DNA of 64,000 nt from Glebionis coronaria (lineage: Eukaryota > Streptophyta > Magnoliopsida > Asterales > Asteraceae), in assembly GCA_025667525.1 (NCBI GenBank), contig CM046882.1, forward strand, positions 25,695,394 to 25,759,393. The letters run 5' to 3'. The notes below the pieces were generated by a model. It was not told where the DNA came from. It did not search any database and saw nothing but the letters and a program-made list of their open reading frames with translations. The first letter of the stretch is position 1, and every line of letters starts with the position of its first letter. Shown here piece after piece: positions 51,288 to 61,880 of the stretch. A program made the translations under genes and the position numbers.

Positions 51288-53642
51288 TTACTCCTCTTGG
51301 TTAGTCAGGTTCAGGTCTGATAGCGTGAAGAATGTAGGGGCTAACTCGACTAGCCACTTGGGGTCTATGACAGTAACCTCACGGATATACTCTTTTGTGG
51401 TCATGACTAAGTCGTGATAGATTACCCAATCCGGTTGTCTCTGAAAAAGAGCACTATCTGGGTGGATGTGCACAGGTTGATTATCAACTATGGTTCGGTA
51501 TCCTTCTTGTGGGTCTTTCCTTGCAGCATTAAAGAAGAAACCAGCAGTTATCGCCTTCCTTATGTTTGTAAAATTCCATCCAGCACTCACCACATCCAGT
51601 TTGTGCGTTTTCATTATAGACAGAAGTTGATTTCGGACATCTCTGGCTCTCCTTAGAGACCGCACCTGTACAAAATTCTCGTAGCACCACTGAGAAGAAG
51701 ATTTATTTGTTTTCCATGCGTCATAAACAGCAAGCAAAGTAAGATAATCACCCTCGGGCTGTAAAAACCTAGCCTTCTTATGATCCGCTTGGGCTTGCCT
51801 TTCCTTAGGTCGATAAAAAATGTTTCCGGTCTGAATCATAGCAATAATCGTCAAAATCTCGTCACTACAACCCAAATCTACGCTTGCAAGGAGCATCTTC
51901 GAAAAAGGAGGTTCCAACGGAAACTCTACCATTGTAGAACCCAATTTGGTGAGAATACCTTCCTCATCCAATGCTCCAAGACTGTATAGTTGTTGCGTAA
52001 CAGATGTAAGAGCTTGTGGGGACAGTGGGTCCATGAAATCGAAAGCAAAAAGGTCCTTTATCCCCATAGCTTTCAAGGTCAGAGTAGTCATGCCAAGATC
52101 AATCCCCTGAATCTCTGGAATCAAAGTAGGGGACATCTCATTATATGACAACTCAGTGTAAAGTCGGAAGCATTTCCCTGGTCCAGTCCGTCCAGCCCTG
52201 CCTGCTCTTTGTTTGGCGGAGGCTTGGGATATTTGAGTGACGACAAGTGAATCAAGCCCAAGCTTCGGGTTATACACTCTTTGTTTACTATAACCAGGAT
52301 CAATGACATAAAATATCCCGTCAATGGTCAATGAAGCTTCAGCAATATTAGTTGCCACGACTACTCTTCTCTCGCCGGAAGGAGTAGGTTTGAAGATATC
52401 GGATTGCATCTCAAGGGGAAGCGCACTATGAACCGGTAATACAACGAGTTGAGGTATGTTTTTACCTAGCTTTTTCATATTTTCCTCCAAACAGCGGCAA
52501 GCAGAATCAATTTCCTCTTTACCCGTCAAAAAGACAAGTATGTCTCCTTCGGGCTCAGTTAAATGAATCTGCATCACAGTATTAACTGCAGCCTCAACAT
52601 AATCACTTTCGGGCTGTTTGGTATAGTATATCTCCACAGGAAAAGTCCTCCCGGCCGGAATCCTAAAAATGTTGCAACCGAAAAAATAATCAGAAAACTT
52701 TTCAGCATCCGTTAACATGGCAGACATGACAATCAAACGAAGATCACTCCTCCTTTTGATAAGTTGTTTCAATAGTCCAAACAGAACATCTGTATAAACT
52801 GATCTCTCGTGAGCATCGTCAAGGATGATTACCGAGTACTGTGATAAATCCTTGTCAACCAAAATTTCCCTCAAAAGCATACCATTTGTGACGTACTTGA
52901 TCACAGTCTTTGGCCCAGTACAATCCTCAAAACGAATGGCGAATCCAACTTCTTCACCTAAATGACAACCAAACTCTTCCGCAACCCTCTTAGCCGCAGA
53001 CATTGCAGCCACTCTACGAGGCTGTGTACATATTATCTTTCCCCTGGCGGTGTAACCTGCTTCCGCTAGATATTGTGTCACTTGTGTTGTTTTGCCTGTC
53101 CCCGTCTCACCGATGAGAAGTAAAACCCGGTAATCGTGAACCGCCTGAACCAATTCCTTCTTATATTTGTAGATAGGTAAGTTCTGCCTATGTTCTAGGT
53201 GAGGAAGCTTGGATCTTTCGTCAACATCATACATCGGATCCTCTTTCACACTCAAACCATCCGAAGCTTTCAACCGCTTCGCTTCAACTTTATACACCTC
53301 GACCTCATCCAATCTACCCTTACCTTTCGTGTGATCATGTCCCGTCGAGCAACTCGGCTGACTTTGATCATCAGCATATATCTTCCAATCTTTTGGAGGC
53401 AATGTTTTGCATGCATGTATAATGGTAAACAATCTACGTACTAAATCATCGTACATATCATTATTATCGTTGTGTTGTTCCAACTTACGTTTGAAATCTT
53501 CGACATTGTCACATTGTCGAGCTAAAGAAACTATAAATTCTGCAAAAACTTTTTTAAATGGAAAACCGTGTGGTTCGAGCTCGACACATACCTTCGATAT
53601 CAAAGACTGATGTTCGAGATCGTCTTTTAGTTCTGCGCTCAT
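51288..53642 (-). CDS. PRP22/DHX8-like DEAH-box RNA helicase, intronless, 784 aa, with altered motifs II and III
   Basis: Family role: DEAH helicases of the PRP22 type release spliced mRNA from the spliceosome in the nucleus. One uninterrupted frame gives 784 residues from ATG 53642; an upstream in-frame TTG is not used. Residues about 1-85 match the PRP22 N-terminal helical domain ([19 protein letters not shown]). The RecA core shows motif [11 protein letters not shown], motif II DDAH instead of DEAH, motif III SAM instead of SAT, motif [14 protein letters not shown] and motif [16 protein letters not shown]. The winged-helix, ratchet and OB parts follow ([41 protein letters not shown]). Compared with full PRP22 of about 1170 residues, the S1 domain, the linker and the C-terminal basic tail are missing. 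It may be a shortened duplicate or retrocopy still under some selection, since no stop or frameshift is seen. Whether it is active is open. Confidence 0.93.
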   Translation of the reverse strand: MSAELKDDLEHQSLISKVCVELEPHGFPFKKVFAEFIVSLARQCDNVEDFKRKLEQHNDNNDMYDDLVRRLFTIIHACKTLPPKDWKIYADDQSQPSCSTGHDHTKGKGRLDEVEVYKVEAKRLKASDGLSVKEDPMYDVDERSKLPHLEHRQNLPIYKYKKELVQAVHDYRVLLLIGETGTGKTTQVTQYLAEAGYTARGKIICTQPRRVAAMSAAKRVAEEFGCHLGEEVGFAIRFEDCTGPKTVIKYVTNGMLLREILVDKDLSQYSVIILDDAHERSVYTDVLFGLLKQLIKRRSDLRLIVMSAMLTDAEKFSDYFFGCNIFRIPAGRTFPVEIYYTKQPESDYVEAAVNTVMQIHLTEPEGDILVFLTGKEEIDSACRCLEENMKKLGKNIPQLVVLPVHSALPLEMQSDIFKPTPSGERRVVVATNIAEASLTIDGIFYVIDPGYSKQRVYNPKLGLDSLVVTQISQASAKQRAGRAGRTGPGKCFRLYTELSYNEMSPTLIPEIQGIDLGMTTLTLKAMGIKDLFAFDFMDPLSPQALTSVTQQLYSLGALDEEGILTKLGSTMVEFPLEPPFSKMLLASVDLGCSDEILTIIAMIQTGNIFYRPKERQAQADHKKARFLQPEGDYLTLLAVYDAWKTNKSSSQWCYENFVQVRSLRRARDVRNQLLSIMKTHKLDVVSAGWNFTNIRKAITAGFFFNAARKDPQEGYRTIVDNQPVHIHPDSALFQRQPDWVIYHDLVMTTKEYIREVTVIDPKWLVELAPTFFTLSDLNLTNQEE

Positions 53643-53780
53643 CGTATCTTCGTTTGGCAATAATGTGTACGATAACTTTTTTAAAGTTATCGTAAAAGTG
53701 AAAAAACACGAATGGAAAATCTTAAAAATTGTCTTGTTGTGATTTTGTTTTTATAGTGAAAATAAGGCGGTTACTATTTG
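53643..53780 (-). promoter_or_regulatory. Probable promoter and 5' leader of the helicase gene
   Basis: On the minus strand CACTATAAAAACAAAATC near 53740-53757 offers a TATA-like box about 100 bases before the ATG. There is no further evidence. Confidence 0.35.
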
Positions 53781-54593
53781 ACCGACTTAGTTTAACTTAG
53801 GGCTCAAATAGTTACTGTATTTACAGGCTAGCCCAATTGGAAGTAAAATTAGCATGAGTTAATTTGATACGACCCTCTCGGGTAGTATCGGGATAAGACA
53901 CCACTTTTAGTGTGTGCTGATTCCTTAAAAACTAGAGAAGAGAAGACTAGACATTTGTTGAACTTTAACTTTTGATTGATTATAATAATATGATTATAGG
54001 AAACTTTAAATACTAGTTAAGGGATAAACATTAAGATAACTTATAAAGATAAAAGATCCTAAATATATATCATAAACAATTAGAATATATTGTTGCGTAA
54101 CATAATTTTCAAGGTGAACTACATTAATGTGTAGACGTGGCATGCGTGTTTTTTTGGATTTCTAAAAAAAACTTTGGTTGCTTTCATGTGGAAACCTTGT
54201 TAGTCCGTTCTTGCAAGAGGCGCCTACGTTAACTAAGATTTTCTCTGTTAAATCGTGTGTTGGTTGTCAAAGAAAAAAAACTAAGATGACAAGAAATATG
54301 GGAGAGAACTTAGTTGCGAGTGTGCCCAGTTGAACAAATTATGTTGAAATAAGAACCCAAAGAAAGACAAGGAATCTTAAAAGCGTTTGGTTCACATTAT
54401 ATTTTGAAAGAAGTTGCAATTTATGAAAAGAATGATAATTTAAATGAATTATAATTCAAAGATATATAATGTTTAGCCGCGAGTGTTTGGTCAGTTACCA
54501 ACGTAATATAATTTAATTTAAAAAATATTAAAAATAATAATAACAGTAATACAATAACAATAAAATTAAAATTTAGTAATAATAAATGTAAAC
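53781..54593. other. Non-coding DNA
   Basis: No gene is supported. AAT trinucleotide runs begin near 54520. Confidence 0.45.
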
Positions 54594-55020
54594 GAGTGGG
54601 GGCTTAGATTGTATCTCGGCTTCCTACTAACTTTTTGTAAATCCTATTATTCTAATAAAATAATGTTCTCATAAAAAAATAAGTAATAAATATTATAAAT
54701 AATAATAATTAACAATTAAAACTTTAAATGATAATAATAATGAAATAATAGAATTTAAAAAATAATAATAAAAATAATAATAATAAGTAATTAAAACTTT
54801 AAATAATAATAATAATGAAATAATAGAAGTTAATAAATAATAATAAAAATAATAATATTTTCGTGGGTCTTCGAGATTGCTTTGCGAACTGCTGCTCAGA
54901 AGAAAAGTATATATAATAATAATAAAAGAATGAAGCTCAGATAATATCTCGTTTTCTCATTATTATTTTGTAAATCATATTATTTGAATATAGTGGCGTG
55001 TTTTTTTAAACTTAATAATA
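54594..55020 (+). mobile_element. 3' tails of a non-LTR-like element (plus strand), with (TAA)n
   Basis: At 54596-54651 the plus strand reads GTGGGGGCTTAG ... CTTCCTACTAACTTTTTGTAA, which is codons for VGA-stop-IVSRLPTNFL-stop, followed by TTCTAATAAAATAATGTT and long TAA runs. A weaker second copy begins near 54938. These are the extreme 3' ends of the same element seen on the minus strand at 55970-56540. Confidence 0.6.
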
Positions 55021-55686
55021 ACAATAATACTATTTATTATTACTATTATTTTAGTATTATTATATTTAATATGTAAATAGTATGATAGTAATAATAATGA
55101 AAAATTAATAACTATTTATATTATTTTTTGCTTTTTACATTTTAATAATAATTGATTTATAACTATAAAGATTACTTAATATATATATTTTTTTGTATTA
55201 ATTATTTTTTATTAATAATAATAATTTTAATGATAATAATTTATTTATTTATTTTTCAATTTTTTGAAATAATTATTTTATTAATAACTATGTAATTGAT
55301 AAACTTTTTAGTAGCAATTTTTAAATATTTTCAAATATAATATTTTATTTTTATAATTTTCTATTAGTAAATTTTTGTTATAATTAATTTTTAATAATTA
55401 TTATATTAAAAAAATTATTTATTTATTTAATAATAGAAATTTTAATTATTATTTAATTAATATTTATATATTAATATTTTATTAATATAATAATAATAGT
55501 GATTTCATAAATTTTATTATATAAATATATTATTAATATAGTTATTTTATCAGTAACTAATAATAAAATGTTTAATAATAATAATAATTATAGTTATTAT
55601 TATTATTATTATATTACTTTGTTTACAATGTCACTTTCATTAGGAATTTAAAAAATTTACAAAAAATTGAAGTCTCGTTAAAAAAA

Positions 55687-55730
<44 letters not shown>

Positions 55731-55970
55731 AAACATCACTTTATTAGAATAAAAGAATTTATAAAAAGTTAGTGAGAAGCCGAGATTAAAAAAGAGTACA
55801 AAAAGTTATTATCATTATTATTATTACTATTGTTATGATTATTTATATATAATCATCACTTTATTATTATTTTTTTTAATAAACATCATTTTGTTATAAT
55901 AATAAAATTTACAAAAAAATATTATTATTTTATTATTATTTATTATTTATTATTTTTATTTTTTATACTA
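55020..55970. repeat. Extremely A/T-rich tract with (ATT)n/(TAA)n runs
   Basis: The sequence is nearly all A and T, with a pure (ATT)n run at about 55687-55728. Further minus-strand tails (ATCACTTTATTAGAAT, AAAAGTTAGTGAGAAGCCGAG) occur at about 55735-55787, and a weaker one near 55620-55675. Confidence 0.8.
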
Positions 55971-56540
55971 ACATCACTTTATTAGAATACGGATTTACAA
56001 AAAGTTAGTAGGAAGCCGCGATACTATCTAAGCTTCCACTCTTTTAGCTATAACGAAATCAATCCTATTAAAGATATGTATAGCAGCACGTGCCCCAACA
56101 TCTTGAGTCATAGAGAATATTTGAATCCGCTTGAGCAAGGTAGCCGCATCTTCCTCTAATTACCCTAAAGAATAGAATGAAAAAGGGAGAAAACTATATC
56201 TAATAGCTGCACACTTTGCCTCGTACTTGACACGTTTAGGTCGTGCCGCATCAATCGCCGCCCGAGCGGGCTCAAATCAATCATCCCCGTTTGCATCAAA
56301 GGTGAGGATCCAGTCAAATCCACACACACATCAAGTCCCCTATCCCATTAGTAAAGCAACATATCCACTTGACGTAAAGGTTTGACACCCCCCCCCCATC
56401 CAACCCTATATCAACCTCCTTACCGGCTGAAATCCCCGACAGATAATAGATGTTAACAAGGGTGTCACGCACAACGTTATGACACTTTTTGATACCAATA
56501 ACACCAACACATGATACAACATGATTGTAAAACCCGCATT
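55970..56540 (-). pseudogene. C-terminal end of a retroelement-associated ORF with A/T tail
   Basis: On the minus strand one frame from about 56270 reads ARAAIDAARPKRVKYEAKCA, then FLPFSF, LLKRIQIFSMTQDVGARAAI, HIFNRIDFVIAK and finally IVSRLPTNFL before a stop at about 55993. It is interrupted by two internal stops. After the stop comes TTCTAATAAAGTGATGTT and a TAA/AAT-rich tail. I know this protein end from plant sequences annotated as reverse-transcriptase or transposon related; the exact family is uncertain. C9 at 56388-56396 is a mononucleotide run. Confidence 0.6.
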
Positions 56541-57014
56541 AAAATACCATGAACAGTAAAATGCTACCGAATTAGAATGAAATGTTCAAAGCCATTTCGT
56601 TCGTGTCTACTTATGTTGCGGCATTTAAAGACGGTGGCATTACGGAATCCGAGAAGAAGTCGTCCCCGCATGCTTATACTTTATGCACTTAATAATTCAT
56701 CTAATTCAAGAAAGCCTAAAAGTCAAGTCTTCTGCTGTATCGAACTCTGAAGCTTTCAAGAATTACGAAGGTATAAGTATGTGGGACATGAAGTCACGAA
56801 GAGGCGAATATCACAAGTGATGGATGCACAAGATCAAGGCAAGAGATTAATGCTCAAGATTGATATCAAAGATCACATCAGCATGTTCACCTGACAAGAA
56901 AAAGAAAAGAAAGACGAAGACTACGAGCTCAAGACAAGCATAGTATGCTAGGTTTATTTTATTATTGTAACTTGGGTAACGCCCTTGTTTGGAGTGACCT
57001 CCCTTAGGGGGAGA
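56541..57014 (+). mobile_element. Copia-like 3' non-coding tail, duplicate A
   Basis: It matches 58937-59407 (ATGCTACCGA, AAGCCATTTCGTTCGTGTC, GTCGTCCCCGCATGCTTATA) and ends in the polypurine tract TTAGGGGGAGAT. It belongs to the same family as 18400-19011. Confidence 0.75.
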
Positions 57015-57210
57015 TTGTTGAAAATACGTTTTTACGTATTTAGGAAGATTCGGTCACTCCGACAATATATTAAGTAGTAGCTCGTAGTCTAGTTACTTTA
57101 TATTATCTAACAAGGAAAGGCCCGGTCCATGTTATGTATGGACGGCCCAATATTGTAAGCCCAAGCCCATCTTATGGGCTTGGTATACAAACCCTCTCCT
57201 TCATAATAAT
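57015..57210 (+). repeat. Truncated LTR, duplicate A
   Basis: It begins TGTTGAAAATACG right after the polypurine tract and matches the LTR at 59408-59740 as far as ACCCTCTCCTT, where it jumps directly into the RNase H domain sequence. Confidence 0.8.
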
Positions 57211-57408
57211 GTCATCTTGCTACAGATTGCGAGTCTTTATTCAGACATATCATCCTACTCAATGGCTTTCGACACTTGTAGCTGGTCATTTGTCAAACGG
57301 GAAAGAAATAAAGTAGCTCATAACATTGCCTCTTTTGCGCTTAGTTGTCCTTGTGAGGTTATGTTAGACTGTTTGGATGATTCAAGATGTACTCTAATAT
57401 ATTATTGA
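57204..57408 (+). pseudogene. Truncated RNase H-like domain, duplicate A
   Basis: The codons IASLYSDISSYSMAFDTCSW and NKVAHNIASFAL match the C-terminal end of the domain at 60170-60346, but the N-terminal catalytic part is deleted. Confidence 0.8.
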
Positions 57409-58139
57409 ATGATATCTCTTCTTTTATAAAAAAATAACATGTTAAACCCGGGGTCTTCATCAGAATTTAGTAAACCTCATTTTTGAAGGTACAAGAGGAT
57501 TACCCGCGCATAGCGGCGGAATTGCCTAGCGACATATAATTAACGATAATATAATTGACCCGGTGGTCGAACATTTGACCTGAAAGTTACCTAGCAAAAG
57601 ATAGTTAACGACCTGGTGGTCGAACTAGTAACCCAGTTTCTCGGCTGAGTTGCCGCGGGAAGTATCCTTTAAAACATGTATAGGTAAGGAAAATGGCGCT
57701 AACAAATAATCGAAATAAAATGATAGCTACGTTTAGAAAGTTATGCAATGAACAATTTAAAGCTTCGCCTTCAAATTTTTTACACAACGTTATAAGTCTC
57801 TTCTTCAAAGTGACTACGAATAGCATCATAATTAACAACAAAACGACTAAAAGTAGCCAATTACCAGCCTATGTAAACCGTTGGGGATCAAATGATAATG
57901 CAATTTAAACCTGGCCGATTAAAGTTTCAACATTAGATACACACATAAATAGAAACCTGGTAATTGTTTTATCACAAATATATGCACGTTTGCCAATCCA
58001 ATTGTGAAATATGTGGGTCATATTTGTGGACAAATGAGATACTCACGTATGATAAATAGAAACCTGGTAATTGTTTTATTCTAGTATTTATATTTAGGTT
58101 TAATTTATGATTATGATTTTAACTACTATTGGGCAGGAT
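57409..58139. other. Duplicated non-coding block, copy A
   Basis: It matches 60347-61120 with few changes (TTACCCGCGCATAGCGGCGG, CTCGGCTGAGTTGCCGCG, TTGGGCAGGAT). The open frame at 57693-57908 exists in both copies but with different reading breaks, so it is unlikely to be coding. Confidence 0.65.
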
Positions 58140-58450
58140 GATGATGATGACGTGGTACAAAAACGACGTCAGCTTCTTCTTTTAACAGACGAAGAAGAAG
58201 AAGATGATGAGATAAAAATACAGAAATTAACTTATTTCATTATTATTATACTTACCTATTATCATTGCTAATGCATTTGGATTGAACTTAATCATTATGA
58301 AACTTAGCTTTAAGTAAAAGATAGTTTTGATACACACTCAATTCAAAGTAATTTAAATTAGGTAACTACTATTATATACGAGTACTGGCCTTACGCCTTT
58401 TAACAGAAATTAACCCCGTTTTCGAACCTAAACGATGAACAACTGTCAGT
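58138..58450 (+). pseudogene. Exon-1 fragment of the fusion gene family, copy A, interrupted
   Basis: The frame DDDDVVQKRRQLLLLTDEEE corresponds to exon 1 of the fusion genes, followed by IKIQKLT. The initiating ATG is missing in that frame. About 175 bp are inserted at 58233-58407, flanked by the duplicated word AGAAATTAAC, after which exon 1 continues to CAACT and a GTCAGT donor-like site. No exon 2 follows. Confidence 0.7.
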
Positions 58451-58794
58451 CACTTTTTTCTTTTTTATTACCTTTTTTAAGAGTTGGTTAATTTTTATTA
58501 TTTAAGTGGCTAAATGAATAGCTACTTTCGCATACTGCCCTATGGTTAATTTTTATTTGTTTTTCGCCTTACGTTTCATAAGGGGTGTTTGTTTCACATT
58601 ATATGGTGGCCTTATGACTTACATTTGTTTTTGGCCTTATGTTTCATATAGGGGGTGTTTGTTTCACCTTACGTAGTCGGCTTATGCCTTTTTTGGTTTT
58701 GGGCTTATGTTTCATAAGCTTATTCTTTCTGCCTTCTTTTTGTACTTTATTACTTCATTATCACAGGATTTGGGCTTATGCCTTTTTTTATCCA
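58451..58794. repeat. Tourist-like MITE fragments
   Basis: Two MITE starts, AGGGGTGTTTGTTTCACATT (58582) and AGGGGGTGTTTGTTTCACCT (58652), with GCTTATG words follow each other. No gene is supported. Confidence 0.65.
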
Positions 58795-59407
58795 AATGAT
58801 TCACTCTTTATGTTCGCAATCAGCTTTGGACGGTCGAATAAAGAGAACGGGTTTACCCGCGAAATCCTGTCAGGAAGTTACTTAATTGAAACTATCCGTC
58901 ACGGGTACGATATCTAATATCGTCCAACGGTCTTCACCGACCGGAGGTAAAATGCTACCGACTTAAAATGAAATGTTCAAAGCCATTTCGTTCGTGTCTA
59001 CTTATGTTGCGCCATTTGAAGACGGTGGCGTTGCGGGATCCAAGAAGAAGTCGTCCCCGCATGCTTATACTTTATGCACTTAATACCTCATCAAATTCAA
59101 GAAAGCCTAAAAGTTAAGTCTTCCGCTGTATCGAACTCTGAAGCTTTCAAGAATTACGAAGGTATAAGTATGTGGGACATGGTGTCACGAAGAGGCGAAG
59201 ATCACAAGTGATGGATGCACGAGATCAAGGCAAGAGATTGATGCTAAAAATTGATATCAAAGATCACATTAGCATGTTCACCAGAAAAAGAAAAGGAAAA
59301 GAAAGACGAAGACTACGAGCTCAAGACAAGCATAGTATGCTAGGTTCATTTCATTATTGTAACTCGGGTAACGCCCTTGTTTGGAGTGACCTACCTTAGG
59401 GGGAGAT
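58795..59407 (+). mobile_element. Copia-like 3' non-coding tail, duplicate B
   Basis: It starts with TTTATGTTCGCAATCAGC, matching 18406 onward, and ends in the polypurine tract TTAGGGGGAGAT at 59396-59407. Confidence 0.75.
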
Positions 59408-59740
59408 TGTTGGAAATACGTTTTACGTATTAAGAAGGATCGGTCACTCCAACGATAGTCCATGTAATAGCTCGTAGTTTAGTTAACTTTCTTTATTTAA
59501 CAAACAAGAACAAGCCTAGCCTACAACATGTGTAGGCCGGCCCAAATGTAAGCCCAAGCCCATGACAAGGGCTTGGGTATATAAACCCTCTCCTTTGATG
59601 GAGAGGGTGGTGTGTTCTTCATTTTTACACATAGTAGAAAAGTGTTTTCCTTTCACTTTCTCTCTCTAAGTGTGTGTGTTCTCACCATCTCTCTATCTCT
59701 TTCTCTCTCTAAAAACATAAGCAAGATTTACAATCCTACA
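59408..59740 (+). repeat. LTR, duplicate B, 333 bp
   Basis: It begins TGTTGGAAATACG and ends ACAATCCTACA. It contains a TATA box (GGGTATATAAACCC at 59574) and a CT-rich leader, so it could start transcription into the RNase H frame that follows. Confidence 0.8.
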
Positions 59741-59836
59741 TTGTGGACGAGAAGAAACAAAAGATTTCATGGTCAGTTGAATGGTAAGGAGGGGAACGTG
59801 GAAACTATAGCAAAACTGCTGTTATCAGAACACCAG

Positions 59837-60346
59837 ATGTCTAATCAGAGAGAAGCCGCTAGTAGGATGCATAACACTTATCCGGGTGTGTGGTTGAGGC
59901 CAGAAGTTAGACACATAAAAGTCAACTGCGACGCTGCGTGGCAAAAAGAATCTAGAAAAGCGGGTTTGGGATTTGTAGCACGGGACTGGGATGCCTTATT
60001 TTCAGGTGCTCGCTTAGAGCGTTATGCAAGTTCTCCCTTGGAAGCCGAAGCAAAAGTCGTTCATTGGGCTATAACTCATGCACTTAGCAGAGGGTACTCC
60101 CATGTTATATTCGAGACAGACTCATTGTATTTGATAAAGGCGCTTCATAATAATGTCATCTTGCTACAGATTGCGAGTCTTTATTCAGACATATCATCCT
60201 ACTCAATGGCTTTCGACACTTGTAGCTGGTCATTTGTCAAACGGGAAAGAAATAAAGTAGCTCATAACATTGCCTCTTTTGCGCTTAGTTGTCCTTGTGA
60301 GGTTATGTTAGACTGTTTGGATGATTCAAGATGTACTCTAATATAA
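59837..60346 (+). CDS. RNase H-like (RVT_3 type) domain ORF, 169 aa
   Basis: The domain degrades RNA in RNA-DNA hybrids in plant LINEs; free copies are also common in plant genomes. The order of acidic residues is visible: IKVNCDAAW (first Asp), SSPLEAEAKV (Glu), IFETDSLYL (second Asp) and RNKVAHNIA at the end. The frame is open upstream through the LTR to about 59612, but the first ATG in frame is 59837. It ends at TAA 60344-60346. It is probably the end of a LINE or a host-gene fragment beside a later LTR. Activity is uncertain. Confidence 0.7.
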   Translation: MSNQREAASRMHNTYPGVWLRPEVRHIKVNCDAAWQKESRKAGLGFVARDWDALFSGARLERYASSPLEAEAKVVHWAITHALSRGYSHVIFETDSLYLIKALHNNVILLQIASLYSDISSYSMAFDTCSWSFVKRERNKVAHNIASFALSCPCEVMLDCLDDSRCTLI

Positions 60347-61120
60347 TATTGAATGATATCTCTTCTTTTATAAAAAAAAACATGTTAAACCCGGGGTCTT
60401 CATCAGAATTTAGTAAACCTCATTTTTGAAGGTACAAGAGGATTACCCGCGCATAGCGGCGGAATTGCCTAGCGACATATAATTAACGATAATATAATTG
60501 ACCCGGTGGTCGAACCTTTGACCTGAAAGTTACCTAGTAAAAGATAGTTAACGCTAATTGACCTGTTGGTCGAACTAGTAACCCAGTTTCTCGGCTGAGT
60601 TGCCGCGTGAAGTATCCTTTAAAACATGTATAGGTAAGAAAAATGGCGCTAACAAATAATCCAAAATAAAATGATAGCTACGTTTAGAAAGTTACGCAAT
60701 GAACAATCTAAAGCTTCGTCTTCAAATTTTCTACACAACGTTATAAGTCTCTTCTTCAAAGTGACTACAAATAGCATCATAATTAACAACAAAACGATTA
60801 AAAGTAGACAATTACCAGCCTATGTAAACTGCGCACTACTATATACTCTCTTCCGCTCAACAGTTGGGGTCAAATGATAATGCAATTTAATCTTGGCCGA
60901 TTAAAGTTTCAACATTAGATACACACATAAATAGAAACCTGGTAATTGTTTTATCACAAATATATGCACGTTTGCCAATCCAATTGTGAAATATGTGGGT
61001 CATATTTGTGGACAAATGAGATACTCACGTATGATAAATAGAAACCTGGTAATTGTTTTATTCTAGTATTTATATTTAGGTTTAATTTATGATTATGATT
61101 TTAACTACTATTGGGCAGGA
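60347..61120. other. Duplicated non-coding block, copy B
   Basis: It is the partner of 57409-58139. No gene is supported. Confidence 0.65.
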
Positions 61121-61260
61121 TATGGATGATGATGACGTGGCACAAAAACGACGTCATCTTCTCCTTTTAACAGAAGAAGAAGAAGAAGACGATGAGATAA
61201 AAATACAGAAATTAACTCCGTTATCGGACCTAAAACGATAACCAGCTGTCAGTCACTTTT
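61121..61260 (+). pseudogene. Exon-1 fragment of the fusion gene family, copy B
   Basis: An ATG at 61123 opens MDDDDVAQKRRHLLLLTEEE, then IKIQKLTPLSDL, matching exon 1 of the genes at 20652 and 31145. An extra A in CCTAAAACGATAACC shifts the frame into a stop. A GTCAGT donor-like site follows. No exon 2 is present. Confidence 0.75.
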
Positions 61261-61397
61261 TTTTTTAACATTTAAATTATATTTTTTATTCGATATTACG
61301 CGATATTAGTAGCTAAATGAATCATTATTAGTTTCGCATATGCCCTTATGCCTTATTTGCTTTCCCCCTTATGTCTCGTAGCCTCGTAGGGGGTGTT

Positions 61398-61880
61398 CAC
61401 TACTACACAAACAACGTTTTCCCACAGCAAGATCCGTGGGAAATTCCGTAGGAAAGGGCCTTTTCACACGGATTTCCCACGGAATTATTCCGTTGCTAAA
61501 AACCCCGTGGGTAAATATTTTTCCCACGGATTTTCCCACGGAGCGTTGACTATTTTCCCACGGATTTCTCACAGTTTTTATCAACCATTTTTCACACAAA
61601 AGGAGTGGGTTTTTTCCCACGGATTTCCCACGAATATTTTCCCACATATTTCCCACGACCATTTTCCCACAGATTTTCCACAAGTTTTAACAACCATTTT
61701 CCCTATGTTTCCCACAAATTTCCCACAATTATTTCCCACAGATTTCCCGCAGACATATTCCCACAGATTTCCCACATTTTTTAGTAATTGTTTTCAGTGT
61801 TTTCCCCACAGATTTCTCACAATTATTTCCCACGGGCATTTTCCCACAGATTTCCCACATTATAATTTTACATTTTCTCG
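61398..61880. mobile_element. Terminus and subterminal repeats of a CACTA (En/Spm-like) transposon
   Basis: The sequence CACTACTACACAAACAACG has the CACTA start of this superfamily. It is followed by some 25 copies of TTTCCCAC(A/G)GATTTCCCAC-like words in both orientations, the subterminal repeats to which CACTA transposases bind. The open frames on both strands here are by-products. The opposite end (GTAGTG) is not seen in the window, so the size is unknown. Confidence 0.7.

Noticed and set aside
53643..53660. Start of the helicase six codons upstream of 53642
   Set aside because: That codon is TTG; the first ATG in frame is at 53642 and leads directly into the conserved N-terminal domain.
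58639..58917. 92-codon plus-strand ORF
   Set aside because: It runs across a MITE fragment and a copia tail and matches no protein.
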